A stretch of 64,000 nt of DNA from Drouetiella hepatica Uher 2000/2452 (GCA_019359505.1 JAHHHD010000001.1:310001-374000), one strand, 5' to 3'. Positions 28,608-39,597 are shown, counted from the stretch's first letter. Notes: a model not told the origin generated them from the letters alone. Program-made: numbers and translations.

Positions 28608-29147
28608 ATGCGTAAACTTAATATTGGTTTGAGTGAAGAACAGCGGCAGGGCGTCATTGAACTCCTCAACAGAGATTTGTCAGATGCATATCTACTGCTG
28701 ATCAAAACCAAAAAATATCATTGGGATGTGACTGGACCTCAGTTCCGTACCCTGCACCAGCTATGGGAAGAGCAGTATCTGGCTTTGACCGAAAGTGTTG
28801 ATAGCATTGCGGAGAGAGTTCGTACCCTTGGTGGATATCCTGTAGGCACAGCCGAAGGATTTTTGAAGATGGCATCCATTAAAGAACATGCAGGCGATGT
28901 GCCGACTGCAACTGAAATGGTGGCAAATCTTGTAGAAGATCATGAGCAAATTATTCGTAATTTGCGCGGTCACGTTGGTCAAAGCAGCGAAGACTTCGGC
29001 GATGAGGGCACCGCAGATTTCTTGACGGCTTTAATGGAAGCGCATGAGGAAATGGCATGGATGCTGCGATCGTTTATTGAAGGCGAATCGCTTGTATCTG
29101 ATGGCAGCAAAACCAATGCCAAAATCAAGTCACCTGTAGGTGTGTAG
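28608..29147 (+). CDS. dps: Dps-family DNA-protecting ferritin
   Basis: This 179-aa ferritin-like protein is expected to form a dodecamer that oxidises and stores iron and binds DNA under starvation or oxidative stress. The ferroxidase-site region is visible: KKYHWDVTGPQFRTLHQLWE (His at about 41 and 53) and SVDSIAERVRTLGG (Asp/Glu at about 65-70). It is followed by a strong terminator-like palindrome at 29216-29247, so it is probably transcribed alone. Confidence 0.92.
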   Translation: MRKLNIGLSEEQRQGVIELLNRDLSDAYLLLIKTKKYHWDVTGPQFRTLHQLWEEQYLALTESVDSIAERVRTLGGYPVGTAEGFLKMASIKEHAGDVPTATEMVANLVEDHEQIIRNLRGHVGQSSEDFGDEGTADFLTALMEAHEEMAWMLRSFIEGESLVSDGSKTNAKIKSPVGV

Positions 29148-29215
29148 AGCGAATCGCGTCTGAGATTCGTTTAGTAGAAGATTCCATAAATTAGGTTGAA
29201 GAGGCGAACTAATTT

Positions 29216-29247
29216 AAAGAGGCAGAAACCTAGGTTTCTGCCTCTTT
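29216..29247 (+). terminator. Terminator-like perfect palindrome after dps
   Basis: AAAGAGGCAGAAACC (29216-29230) and its reverse complement (29233-29247) form a 32-bp perfect palindrome centred on CCTAGG. The right arm ends in CTCTTTGCTTGT, giving a modest T-rich tail 69 bp after the dps stop codon. The A-rich left side allows function in both directions. Confidence 0.75.
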
Positions 29248-29264
29248 GCTTGTCAAGCATAATG

Positions 29265-29466
29265 GTCGCCAGTTTGCTTAGGACATTTTGTTATGATACC
29301 GATTTAAGCGAATTTGTGGGTACATCGAACCTCAGAAGGGGCTTGGCATTGCCAAGCCTGTACCGGGATCTGTCGCGGTTCCAATTTAAATTAGTATGAC
29401 ATTTCGGGTGGGGCGCGAAGTGCCCCACCCGAAATGTCCTTATCCTAACCGCCTTGACGGTTGCTA
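29265..29466. repeat. Palindromic element split by a 109-bp insertion
   Basis: The head GTCGCCAGTTTGCTTAGGAC starts at 29265. The arms GACATTTCGGGTGGGGC and complement occur only at 29398-29439, followed by the trailer hairpin AACCGCCTTGACGGTT. Between them 29289-29397 is an insert containing GGCTTGGCATTGCCAAGCC. It is flanked by GACATTT on both sides (29282-29288 and 29398-29404). The insert resembles the element inserted at 13199-13293. Confidence 0.72.
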
Positions 29467-29474
29467 AATTAGAT

Positions 29475-29518
29475 AAGTTTTTTTGAGAGGGGCATAGAGC
29501 GCTCCTTTCAAAAAAATT
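29475..29518. repeat. Imperfect palindrome of the T-run/GAAAGG class
   Basis: AAGTTTTTTTGAGAGG (29475-29490) pairs imperfectly with CCTTTCAAAAAAATT (29504-29518). The loop region contains GAGCGC. It abuts the previous element and lies downstream of the HMA-like gene. Confidence 0.6.
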
Positions 29519-29555
29519 CGGTTCCAGCAGCAACACTTTCTATACGTTACCGATC

Positions 29556-29756
29556 CTATACATTACTGATCTGATGACCTGCCGCAGTAACCAGTTGCTT
29601 AAACGTGGTTTCAGAAGCTTGCGATTCAACCGTTACTGTATGTGCCTCTATATCTATGTCTACCTTTGCTTCAGGCTCAGAGGTCAGAATGGTTTCTCTC
29701 AAAGATTTTGCAGCTTCAGGAGTGCTCAGAGTTGGAACATGTAGTTTAAGTGCCAT
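29556..29756 (-). CDS. HMA-fold small protein lacking the metal-binding cysteines
   Basis: This 66-aa protein starts MALKLHVPTLSTPEAAKSLR; an upstream in-frame ATG would add 8 residues. The beta-alpha-beta-beta-alpha-beta pattern and phrases AKVDIDIEAHTVTVES and TFKQLVTAAGHQI match heavy-metal-associated domains such as Atx1/CopZ. The CxxC loop is replaced by PTLSTPEAA, and the protein has no cysteine at all. It therefore cannot bind copper in the usual way. It may be a regulatory or structural relative, or a cyanobacterial subfamily of unknown role. Confidence 0.72.
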   Translation of the reverse strand: MALKLHVPTLSTPEAAKSLRETILTSEPEAKVDIDIEAHTVTVESQASETTFKQLVTAAGHQISNV

Positions 29757-29862
29757 ATTTTTCTCAATGTGTGAATTCAAGCTTATTGTCTACTTTTGCT
29801 TGAATTCACGCATTGAGCCATGGGCGGAGCTTATGCATCCTCAAGACAGAGGGCAATAGGTT

Positions 29863-31305
29863 TCAATCTTCGATCGCTTCTGTCTCTGAAGACGGTGAGT
29901 AATAACTAGCCACCACAGCAAGCATTAGCCACCACAGCGTATTCACCTGTGGGCGATACCAGACAGTATCTACCAAACCATGAGATAGCATTCCCATCAT
30001 GGATGCAACGGCAGCTATTAACCAAAAAGCTTCTCGGTTAGCAACCTGTCGCAGTTTCCGAATTTGCACCCAGCCCTGATTAAAAGTAACCAACAAAATC
30101 CATAGGAAGCAGGTTAAACCCACCAAACCTGTCTCAACCGAGATTTCTAGCGGAATCGAATAAGCGCTAAGCGCCGTATATCCTGCCTGTTGGTAGCGCG
30201 GATAGACTTTGTTAAAGGCATCATTCCCTGGACCAATCCCTAAAATTGGGCGATCGCGGATCATCTCAATCACTGCCATCCAGACATTGAGGCGAAAGTT
30301 ATTGCTGCTGTCGTCCCGCCCTGCAAATATGCTCATGACGCGATCGCGCAGGGGATCAACAGCTCCAACTGCGAAAATGACCACTGCCGCAGAAACTCCC
30401 AGGGCGATCGGCAGTGACCACAGTCGCCAGAATCGAGGCAGATAGCGGCTAAACCAGTAAATTAGCAGCATCAGCAGGACAAAGCTAGACACCACAAGAC
30501 CAATCCATCCACCTCGGCTGTAGGTCAGAATCAGGCAGGAGGCGTTGATCATCCACATGCTGAGCGCTAAAGCTTTGGGCAACCAGCGTTTCCAGGCAAA
30601 GAAAGCTGCCGCGCTAAACACGACTGCGGGTAAGAGGTAGCCCGCTAGCAGGTTAGGATTGCCCAGAAAACTGTAGACCCTGGTAGTTCCCACCATCGTT
30701 GACCCTTGATCAACCCAGGTAGCTAGCGCCGTTGCGCCAAAAAACCACTGCCGTAGCCCTACCACGCTGACCAACAGCGCCACCAGTAAATAAACCAAAA
30801 TCACGACAGAACGAATGCGGGGCGATCGCAGCACCCGCGCCATCAGAGCAAACAGCATCATGTACAGCGTTAGCTTCGTCCATCCCTCAAACGCAGCTGC
30901 TCGGACAGGCGACAGGGCTGTTGACACCGTCGCAATTCCCCAGTAGAGCAATACCAGCAGATGAATCGGAGTAGTATAACCCGCGATCGAGTTGCGAACC
31001 CCTGTACTCGTTGCATCATCCGCTCCTGCATCACCTATATCACCCATATCATCAGAGAGCGTTAGCAGTAGCCAAAATCCAGCGCAAGCAATCAGCACAA
31101 CTCCGGTCAGTCCATTAGAGACAAACGGAGACAACCCAAAAACGAGTGCCACCAGCAGTGCCCCCCACTCGTCTGCCCACTGCATAAACCAACTGTCCTT
31201 GCGCCAATCTTTGAGCAAGCCCACCCAACGATGAAGGTAGCTCGATTGATTCCACTGCGGGAGAGGAAGATTTATCAAGGTCAAGTGCTGCCAAACTGAA
31301 CTCAT
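29863..31305 (-). CDS. ictB: IctB-family membrane protein (O-antigen ligase-like)
   Basis: This 480-aa polytopic membrane protein has about ten to twelve hydrophobic helices and a large hydrophilic loop. That loop contains RDRPILGIGPGNDAFNKVYP (about 345-364), typical of the Wzy/O-antigen-ligase superfamily and of IctB. IctB was named as a putative bicarbonate transporter because of its effect on inorganic carbon accumulation; direct transport is disputed. The N-terminus (WQHLTLINLPLPQWNQSSYL) fits IctB. A short acidic insert rich in Asp/Ala/Thr lies near 95-105. It is monocistronic here, with a 1-kb gene-free region upstream. Confidence 0.85.
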   Translation of the reverse strand: MSSVWQHLTLINLPLPQWNQSSYLHRWVGLLKDWRKDSWFMQWADEWGALLVALVFGLSPFVSNGLTGVVLIACAGFWLLLTLSDDMGDIGDAGADDATSTGVRNSIAGYTTPIHLLVLLYWGIATVSTALSPVRAAAFEGWTKLTLYMMLFALMARVLRSPRIRSVVILVYLLVALLVSVVGLRQWFFGATALATWVDQGSTMVGTTRVYSFLGNPNLLAGYLLPAVVFSAAAFFAWKRWLPKALALSMWMINASCLILTYSRGGWIGLVVSSFVLLMLLIYWFSRYLPRFWRLWSLPIALGVSAAVVIFAVGAVDPLRDRVMSIFAGRDDSSNNFRLNVWMAVIEMIRDRPILGIGPGNDAFNKVYPRYQQAGYTALSAYSIPLEISVETGLVGLTCFLWILLVTFNQGWVQIRKLRQVANREAFWLIAAVASMMGMLSHGLVDTVWYRPQVNTLWWLMLAVVASYYSPSSETEAIED

Positions 31306-33246
<1,941 letters not shown>

Positions 33247-33536
33247 GTAGCCCATCTTTACACAAAACGCATCAGTCTCAAGACAGGTCATTTATCATTT
33301 GTGAAGATAGTTAGTAATCTTGAGCAATTCACCGACTTGCTCTTGCTAAACTTGTCGAAACAATATTCTGTAGCTTTGGCTCTGTAGGCTCTGGCTTATG
33401 AATTTCAGATCATGGATTTTAGCTCTATGGCTCCTGCCTTGAAACAGCGGTGGCTTTGGCGTTGCTAAAATTACCGTCTCTGGGTGCGCTACAACTTGCT
33501 GACTTGCTTACCCCCAACTGCCTAAGTTCAACCGAT

Positions 33537-34838
33537 ATGACTCAACCCCCTTCTCTGGTTCGGTTTCTACAAGCCGCTTTCTTCAGTGGAGCCATTACCA
33601 CAACGGCAGCTTTGATGAGTTCACCCTTCATTCCGGTGGCTCAAGCCGCTTTTCAAGATAGCCCCAAGGCTGTCTTAGACGAAGCGTGGCAAATTGTCAA
33701 TCGAGATTACGTGGATGGGTCATTTAATCAAGTGGACTGGCAATCAGCTCGGCAAGAGCTTTTGAAGGGAAGCTATACCTCTACTCAGTCAGCCTACACT
33801 GCCCTACGTCAGCAGTTGGAGCGTTTGGGAGATCCCTACACGCGATTTATGGATCCTCGACAGTATCAGTCTTTGACCAATCAAACTTCAGGGGAGCTGT
33901 CAGGAGTAGGCATTCGGTTACAGGTTGACCCGGCCACCCAGATCTTGACCGTTGTTTCGCCCTTAGAAAACTCGCCCGCCAGCACTGCTGGAATTAAGAC
34001 CGGGGATCAAATTGTGGCGATCGACGGTAAGACTACAGCAGGAATGACCGTTGAAGATGCCTCTAAGCTTATTCAGGGTGAAGCCGGAACGCCCATTACG
34101 CTTAAGATTGGTCGTGAGGGTAAGACACCCTTTGATTTGCCGCTAGTACGGGCGCGAATTGAGGTTCCCAACGTTCATTCGTCAGTGCGGCAAGAGGGCA
34201 ACGCCAAAGTCGGCTACATTCGCCTGACAGAGTTCAGCAGTCACGCACCTGACCAGATGCGCCGCGCGATTCAGGGTTTACTAGATCAGAACGTGAATGC
34301 CTTTGTTTTAGATTTGCGGGGAAATCCAGGTGGGCTACTATCCGCAAGCGTCGAGATTTCGCGTATGTGGATTGACAATGGCAAAATTGTTCAGACCATT
34401 GACCGCGAGGGCGACAGTCAAGACATTGCAGCCAACCATACTGCCCTCACGCCGCTACCTCTAGCAGTGCTTGTAGATGGCAACTCTGCCAGCTCTAGTG
34501 AAATTTTGACGGGAGCACTCCTCGACAACCGCAGAGCTGTAGTGGTGGGCACACAAACCTTTGGTAAAGCTTTGGTGCAGTCGGTGCATCCGCTCTCAGA
34601 TGGATCAGGTTTGGCAGTAACGATCGCCCATTACTACACCCCCAACGGCACTGACATTAGCCATCGCGGCATCACGCCCACGATCGAAGTGGGATTAACG
34701 GAGCAACAGCAGCAAACGCTATCAGGCAACCAAACCCTGATTGGTACTAATGCTGATCCGCAGTATGCCAAAGCCGTTAATGCGCTGCGATCGACCGTTG
34801 CGATCAACCAAACGCCTTCAGGTACAGTCCGTCAGTAG
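33537..34838 (+). CDS. Carboxy-terminal processing protease, S41 family
   Basis: This is a 433-aa exported protease. The start at MTQPPSLVRFLQAAFFSGAI yields a signal peptide ending near VAQA (about 38); an upstream in-frame start at 33450 adds only unlikely residues. A PDZ domain (about 115-200) is followed by the S41 core with the Ser/Lys dyad: GNSASSSEIL (Ser at about 317) and TFGKALVQ (Lys at about 342). Cyanobacterial CtpA cleaves the D1 precursor; CtpB and CtpC are paralogues with other or unknown roles, and the sequence does not settle which this is. Confidence 0.9.
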   Translation: MTQPPSLVRFLQAAFFSGAITTTAALMSSPFIPVAQAAFQDSPKAVLDEAWQIVNRDYVDGSFNQVDWQSARQELLKGSYTSTQSAYTALRQQLERLGDPYTRFMDPRQYQSLTNQTSGELSGVGIRLQVDPATQILTVVSPLENSPASTAGIKTGDQIVAIDGKTTAGMTVEDASKLIQGEAGTPITLKIGREGKTPFDLPLVRARIEVPNVHSSVRQEGNAKVGYIRLTEFSSHAPDQMRRAIQGLLDQNVNAFVLDLRGNPGGLLSASVEISRMWIDNGKIVQTIDREGDSQDIAANHTALTPLPLAVLVDGNSASSSEILTGALLDNRRAVVVGTQTFGKALVQSVHPLSDGSGLAVTIAHYYTPNGTDISHRGITPTIEVGLTEQQQQTLSGNQTLIGTNADPQYAKAVNALRSTVAINQTPSGTVRQ

Positions 34839-34873
34839 CTAGAAGGGGTTTTATGCTACTGATTCCAGGCATG

Positions 34874-34914
34874 AAATTTTTTGGAAGGAGCGCGGAGCTC
34901 CTTCCAAAAAATTT
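34874..34914. repeat. 18-bp perfect palindrome AAATTTTTTGGAAGGAGC
   Basis: Arms 34874-34891 and 34897-34914 pair perfectly around GCGGA. It lies in the convergent gap between the protease and AarF genes, together with two other palindromes. Architecture matches the T-run/purine/GC-loop class. Confidence 0.78.
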
Positions 34915-34952
34915 ATCCCCAGATTAATCAATACCGAGCTTTCTTAAACTTC

Positions 34953-34991
34953 AAAGGCATCGGATGCAAAAGTTTTGCATCCGATGCCTTT
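34953..34991. terminator. Bidirectional terminator-like hairpin
   Basis: AAAGGCATCGGATGCAAAA (34953-34971) and its exact complement (34973-34991) flank a single G, giving a 19-bp stem with A-run and T-run at the top and A/T ends. It is placed between convergent genes. It lacks the GCGC loop of the dispersed palindromes, so a termination role is more likely, although no long T-tract follows. Confidence 0.55.
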
Positions 34992-35015
34992 ACAGCATTA
35001 CGTAATTGAGTGAGG

Positions 35016-35067
35016 ATGAGTTATTTTTTGAGAGCCGCGCGGAGCGTAGCTCTCAAAAATAACTCAT
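35016..35067. repeat. Palindrome of the GAGTTATTTTTTGAGAGC family, inverted copy
   Basis: Arms 35016-35034 and 35049-35067 enclose CGCGCGGAGCGTA. One strand run is one T longer than its partner. Flanks on both sides match, in reverse orientation, the flanks of the copy at 10584-10634 (for example AAGCGCGTAGCGC at about 35076). This shows that the unit is larger than the hairpin. Confidence 0.78.
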
Positions 35068-35112
35068 TGGATCTAAGCGCGTAGCGCCATACCGGATGTC
35101 TTCACCGAAATC

Positions 35113-37113
35113 CTAGCGATTTGCTGAGGGTAAGGCTCTTTGTCCGGGGATTCTATTTGACTCTGGCGATCGCATCTCCCCGCCCTGATCCTGCAACAGA
35201 ACCTCGCGAATCAGACGTGCTGCCGCTCTTTGCGCCAATCCACCCACAATTTGCTGCCCCATCTGCTGCACCTTAGAGTTGACTAACAGCTTGGGAATCA
35301 CAGGCAGCAACTGCGAGGGATCAAACCCTGGAGTTTCACGCAACAAATTCAAAATTCGCACAATGTGATCGAGATTGCTGGGCTGAGGCGGGGCTTGAAC
35401 GAGGGAGCGATCGCCGTTCATCCCGAACCAGCTCCAGAAGTTTTGCGTCAGCTGATCGACAGCGTTGCGGGCAGAAGCATCGATGCCCTGCACTACACCT
35501 TCAACCAAATACTCTCGGATGAATGCGCCTCTCTCTGATAGAAGAAAATCTGTCGTTTGCTCAACCACCTGGTTAATATCGTAATCCTGATTATCACGGG
35601 CGTTGCGCAGCAGGTTCTCCAGACGATTCCACCGGAAGCTGCCGTCCTTGAACAATAGCTCTTGCAAGGAAGTTCGCAACTGATCGGACTGGTCGGTTAG
35701 CAGTCGCTTCGCTACGTAAGGATAAGCTTTGCTCAGCACCTTAAAGGTCGGATCGACGTTGATGGCAATACCTTCCAGAGTGACGAGCGATCGAATAATC
35801 AGCGCATAGTATGCCGGAACCCGGAAGGGAAAGTCGTACATGAGCTGAGAGAGTTGATCAGTCATGCTCTTGAAGTTCAGCTCTGCCACCGTTGCGCCTA
35901 ACGCCTGATTAAACACGTTTGCTAGAGCCGGAACGATCGGTCGCAGATCGGTATCAGGGGTCAAAAATTCCAGCTTCACGTAGTCATTTGCCAGACCTTC
36001 AAAGTCTCGGTTGACGAGATGGACGATCGCCTCAATCAGACCATAGCGCTGATAGGGCTTGATCTCGCTCATCATGCCAAAGTCCAGATACGCCAGCTTG
36101 CCGTCGGGCGTGACCAGCAGGTTGCCGGGATGGGGATCGGCATGGAAAAAGCCATGCTCTAACAGCTGCCGCAGCGAACACTGCACCCCCATTTCAATCA
36201 GATAAGTGGGATCAATGCCCTGATCGCGGATTTCTTGAGGCTGAGTCAGCTTTGTGCCTACAATCCATTCCATAGTCAGCACTCGGCGCTGAGTATACTG
36301 CCAGTAAATTCGGGGCACGTAGATGTCGGGCAAATGACCGTAGAGTTGGGCAAATCGCTCTGCGTTGCGTCCCTCCTGGTTGTAATCCATCTCTTCAAAG
36401 ATGCGAGTCCCGAACTCGTCCATAATGCCCACTAAATCACTACGGACGCGCGTAAAGTTATTAGAAATCCAGGCAGCTAAGCGTCTGAGAATAAACAGAT
36501 CGAGCGTGATCTGGTCTGCCAGTCCTGGGCGCTGCACCTTGACGGCAACCGTTTCGCCACTCTTGAGCTTGCCTTTGTAAACCTGACCCAGAGAGGCAGC
36601 GGCGATCGGTTGTGCAGTCAGCTCAGCATAAATTTGGTCGGGGGGAGCGCCTAGCTCTTCTTCGATAAACTGAAACGCTAGCTCATTAGGAAAGGGGGGA
36701 AGCTGATCTTGCAAGCGCGTTAGCTCTTCCAGATAAAGGGGCGGCACTAGATCGGGACGAGTAGACAAGGCCTGCCCGATTTTGATGTACGCGGGTCCCA
36801 AGCCTGTAACGATCTCTCGTACTTTAATAGCTCGCTTTTGCTGATTAGTTTCTACCTGACCTGTCTGACGATCCCACAGGACTGAAATTGCAAACAGCAG
36901 AAAAGTCCAGACAATCCCAAACATGCGTCCCCAAACCTGCCAGAAGCGATGGCGGTATTGGGCAGCGATCGCCTCTGGATCGTATTGCAGCGCCGCCGTG
37001 CGATCGCTCATCTGCACTGACTTGAGATGCTCCTCTGGAAGAGGGTGCGGGTCGCTTTCAATCACAACGCCGCGATCGATCATCAAGTCATCTGGAGGAG
37101 TCAAGGTTTGCAT
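35113..37113 (-). CDS. ABC1/AarF (UbiB-like) atypical kinase
   Basis: This is a 666-aa member of the ABC1/UbiB family. The ATG giving MQTLTPPDDLMIDRGVVIES is preferred to a TTG 36 bp upstream. The family core is visible: the alanine/glycine-rich ASLGQVYKGKLKSGETVAVK (about 175-195), HADPHPGNLLV (about 310) and LDFGMMSE (about 330). Such proteins are atypical kinases or ATPases linked to prenyl-lipid (plastoquinone, tocopherol) metabolism in plastids and cyanobacteria. A hydrophobic segment near 85-105 (MFGIVWTFLLFAISVLWD) suggests membrane association. It is divergent from recN. Confidence 0.88.
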   Translation of the reverse strand: MQTLTPPDDLMIDRGVVIESDPHPLPEEHLKSVQMSDRTAALQYDPEAIAAQYRHRFWQVWGRMFGIVWTFLLFAISVLWDRQTGQVETNQQKRAIKVREIVTGLGPAYIKIGQALSTRPDLVPPLYLEELTRLQDQLPPFPNELAFQFIEEELGAPPDQIYAELTAQPIAAASLGQVYKGKLKSGETVAVKVQRPGLADQITLDLFILRRLAAWISNNFTRVRSDLVGIMDEFGTRIFEEMDYNQEGRNAERFAQLYGHLPDIYVPRIYWQYTQRRVLTMEWIVGTKLTQPQEIRDQGIDPTYLIEMGVQCSLRQLLEHGFFHADPHPGNLLVTPDGKLAYLDFGMMSEIKPYQRYGLIEAIVHLVNRDFEGLANDYVKLEFLTPDTDLRPIVPALANVFNQALGATVAELNFKSMTDQLSQLMYDFPFRVPAYYALIIRSLVTLEGIAINVDPTFKVLSKAYPYVAKRLLTDQSDQLRTSLQELLFKDGSFRWNRLENLLRNARDNQDYDINQVVEQTTDFLLSERGAFIREYLVEGVVQGIDASARNAVDQLTQNFWSWFGMNGDRSLVQAPPQPSNLDHIVRILNLLRETPGFDPSQLLPVIPKLLVNSKVQQMGQQIVGGLAQRAAARLIREVLLQDQGGEMRSPESNRIPGQRALPSANR

Positions 37114-37472
37114 GGTTGGATCGCTTCTTTGAAGGTGGGAATCAGGCAAGATGGGAATCAGGCAAAAAAGTTGAGGAGTGAGAATGCCCTGAACGGCGAT
37201 CGATTTGCCACTTAAAAGTTCTTTACGGGCTTTTTACCAATCTACCCGCCTCAAGTAGGTTTCTACCCTCTAGAAAGGCAGAGAAAGCCGATGGTTTCAG
37301 TCGTAATTGCCAGGATTTTTGCAATTGTTAGCCAGCTATCTACCGACTCGCCTCAAAAATTAATCCGTAGAACTTGATCCGTAGCAAGGGAATGCTTGTA
37401 TCGAGTAGATTCAATATTAAGCATTGTAACAGTTGATTATCAGTTAAGGAGAGTCACGTTTGGGTTTGCTGT

Positions 37473-37486
37473 AGTACTATAGTTCG
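37473..37486 (+). promoter_or_regulatory. LexA-box match upstream of recN
   Basis: AGTACTATAGTTCG fits every position of the cyanobacterial LexA-box consensus described for Anabaena, RGTACNNNDGTWCB. It lies about 175 bp upstream of the recN start in the divergent recN/aarF gap and next to a TATAGT that could serve as a -10 element. recN is an SOS gene in many bacteria. Confidence 0.6.
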
Positions 37487-37661
37487 GTATTGAGCTGGTT
37501 TTTTCTGCGGATCGATCGCCTCGCTCAATATACGCAGTCATTCCCAAAGCATTCCACCTACAAGACATTCCACTCGACCTATTTCAAAGACCCGCTCACA
37601 GCTACTAGACTGATGATAAGTAAGCTTGCTTTTAATTCCTGGTCAATTGCGGATTGTCTCC

Positions 37662-39533
37662 ATGCTGATCTCCCTTCAAATTGAGAATTTCGCCTTAGTC
37701 GATCGCTTAGACCTGCCGCTAGGAGCGGGATTAAATGTTTTGACAGGCGAAACGGGAGCCGGAAAGTCAATTATTCTAGATGCACTAGATGCGGCTCTGG
37801 GTGGCAAAGTCACGAATCGAGCGATTCGGACGGGCTGTGAGCGATCGCTGATTGAAGCTACTTTCGACCTTGATCCTTCGCTGATTACCTGGCTTGCCGA
37901 GCAGCAGATTGAGCTAGTAGACGATATGTCTCTAGTCTGTAGCCGCGAACTCACCAGCAGCAAAAACAGTATACGGAGCCGATCGCGGGTAAACGGCGTG
38001 CTGGTCAACAAGCCGCAAATGGACGAGTTGCGCGATCGCCTACTAGAAATCACGGCTCAGGGTCAGACGATGCACTTGGGTCGCCCCAACCTTCAGCGCG
38101 AGTGGCTGGATGGCTTTGGCGGTGCGGAGCTAATCGAACGCCGCGAGGTGGTGACAGATGTGTACGTCGCTACGCAGCAGGCATTCAAGGTGCTGGAGAA
38201 ACGCCGACAGTTTGAGCAACAGCGGCTCCAGCAGCTCGATATTTTTGAATATCAGGCGCGGGAACTCAATCTTGCCAACCTGGGAGAACCCGATGAGTTA
38301 GAGCAGCTTGAGCAAGAGCGTCAGCGCCTCAGCCACAGCGTCGAGCTTCAGCAGCAAAGTTATCAGGTCTATCAGGCGCTTTACCAAAACGATCGCGACT
38401 CCGAAGCCTGTGCCGATTTGTTGGGCAAAGCTGAGTCGGCTCTGCTCGATATGCTGCGCTATGACAACCAGCTTCAGCCCATTCTAGACCTGGTGACGGG
38501 AGCGCTATCGCAGGTCGAAGAAGCCGGAAAAATGGTGAATGCCTACGGAGCCGCGCTGGAAACCGATCCCGATCGCCTTCAGGAAGTGGAGGATCGCATT
38601 GTTCAGCTCAAGCAAATTTGCCGTAAATATGGCCCGACTCTGGCGGATGCGATCGCCCATAGTCAGCAGGTTCAGCAAGAGCTATCAGAGCTTAGCGGCA
38701 GCGGGCAGTCTCTAGAAGTCCTAGAAAAAAACTATCTAGAGCGACAAGCAGAACTGATTGAAGTCTGTGCCCACCTGACGGAGTTGCGGCAAAAAACGGC
38801 GCAGACCTTGGATGCCCTGCTGATCAGCGAACTCAAGCCTCTGGCAATGGACAAAGTTCAGTTTCAGGTGAGCATCACGCCCTGCCCTCCCACGGCAACC
38901 GGAGCCGATCGCATCAGCTTTTTGTTTAGTCCCAACCCTGGCGAACCATTGCAGCCCCTGACCGAAATTGCTTCAGGCGGCGAAATGAGCCGATTTTTGC
39001 TTGCACTCAAAGCCTGTTTCTCGCAGGTCGATTCAGTCGGCACAATGGTGTTTGACGAGATTGACGTGGGCGTGTCGGGACGGGTGGCACAGGCGATCGC
39101 CGAGAAGCTCTATCAACTCAGTCGGCGGCATCAGGTGCTTTGCGTTACGCACCAGCCGATCGTGGCGGCAATGGCAGACCATCATTTCCGGGTGGGTAAA
39201 GAAGTTATTGATTCGGGTGAGTCAACTTCCGGTAAGAAAGGGCGCAACAACGCCAAAACCGCTGAAAGTAACGGCAATGGCGCAAAAAACGGCAATGGCG
39301 CAAAAGCTGGCGCAGACGATGTGCGAACGGTGGTGCGCGTGATTCCGCTAGACGAACATCAGCGTCGAGAAGAGCTTGCACAGCTTGCAGGCGGTAAATC
39401 CGACCAGGACGCGATCGCTTTTGCCGATTCTCTCTTGGCTCAGGCAGCGATCGCTCGGCTTGCGCAAATGCCCGTCCCCTCTGGGGAAGCGCCGCCCAAA
39501 AAAGTGAAGGTGAAAACAGGGCGATCGAAGTAG
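37662..39533 (+). CDS. recN: DNA repair protein RecN
   Basis: This 623-aa SMC-like ATPase acts in double-strand break repair. The start at MLISLQIENFALVDRLDLPL is the standard RecN opening; in-frame codons upstream are not family-like. Walker A GETGAGKS lies at 29-36. A long coiled coil covers about 160-390, and the C-terminal ATPase half carries EIASGGEMSRFLLALK and MVFDEIDVGVSG. A low-complexity insert near 520-555 (AESNGNGAKNGNGAKAG), encoded by short DNA repeats, interrupts the region before VRTVVRVIPLDEHQR. A LexA-box match lies upstream. Confidence 0.94.
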   Translation: MLISLQIENFALVDRLDLPLGAGLNVLTGETGAGKSIILDALDAALGGKVTNRAIRTGCERSLIEATFDLDPSLITWLAEQQIELVDDMSLVCSRELTSSKNSIRSRSRVNGVLVNKPQMDELRDRLLEITAQGQTMHLGRPNLQREWLDGFGGAELIERREVVTDVYVATQQAFKVLEKRRQFEQQRLQQLDIFEYQARELNLANLGEPDELEQLEQERQRLSHSVELQQQSYQVYQALYQNDRDSEACADLLGKAESALLDMLRYDNQLQPILDLVTGALSQVEEAGKMVNAYGAALETDPDRLQEVEDRIVQLKQICRKYGPTLADAIAHSQQVQQELSELSGSGQSLEVLEKNYLERQAELIEVCAHLTELRQKTAQTLDALLISELKPLAMDKVQFQVSITPCPPTATGADRISFLFSPNPGEPLQPLTEIASGGEMSRFLLALKACFSQVDSVGTMVFDEIDVGVSGRVAQAIAEKLYQLSRRHQVLCVTHQPIVAAMADHHFRVGKEVIDSGESTSGKKGRNNAKTAESNGNGAKNGNGAKAGADDVRTVVRVIPLDEHQRREELAQLAGGKSDQDAIAFADSLLAQAAIARLAQMPVPSGEAPPKKVKVKTGRSK

Positions 39534-39597
39534 AAGATGAGGCGGTTACGACTTAGGCGCGACACTCCTAAAAAACTGTTGGGTTAATTTGCGATCC

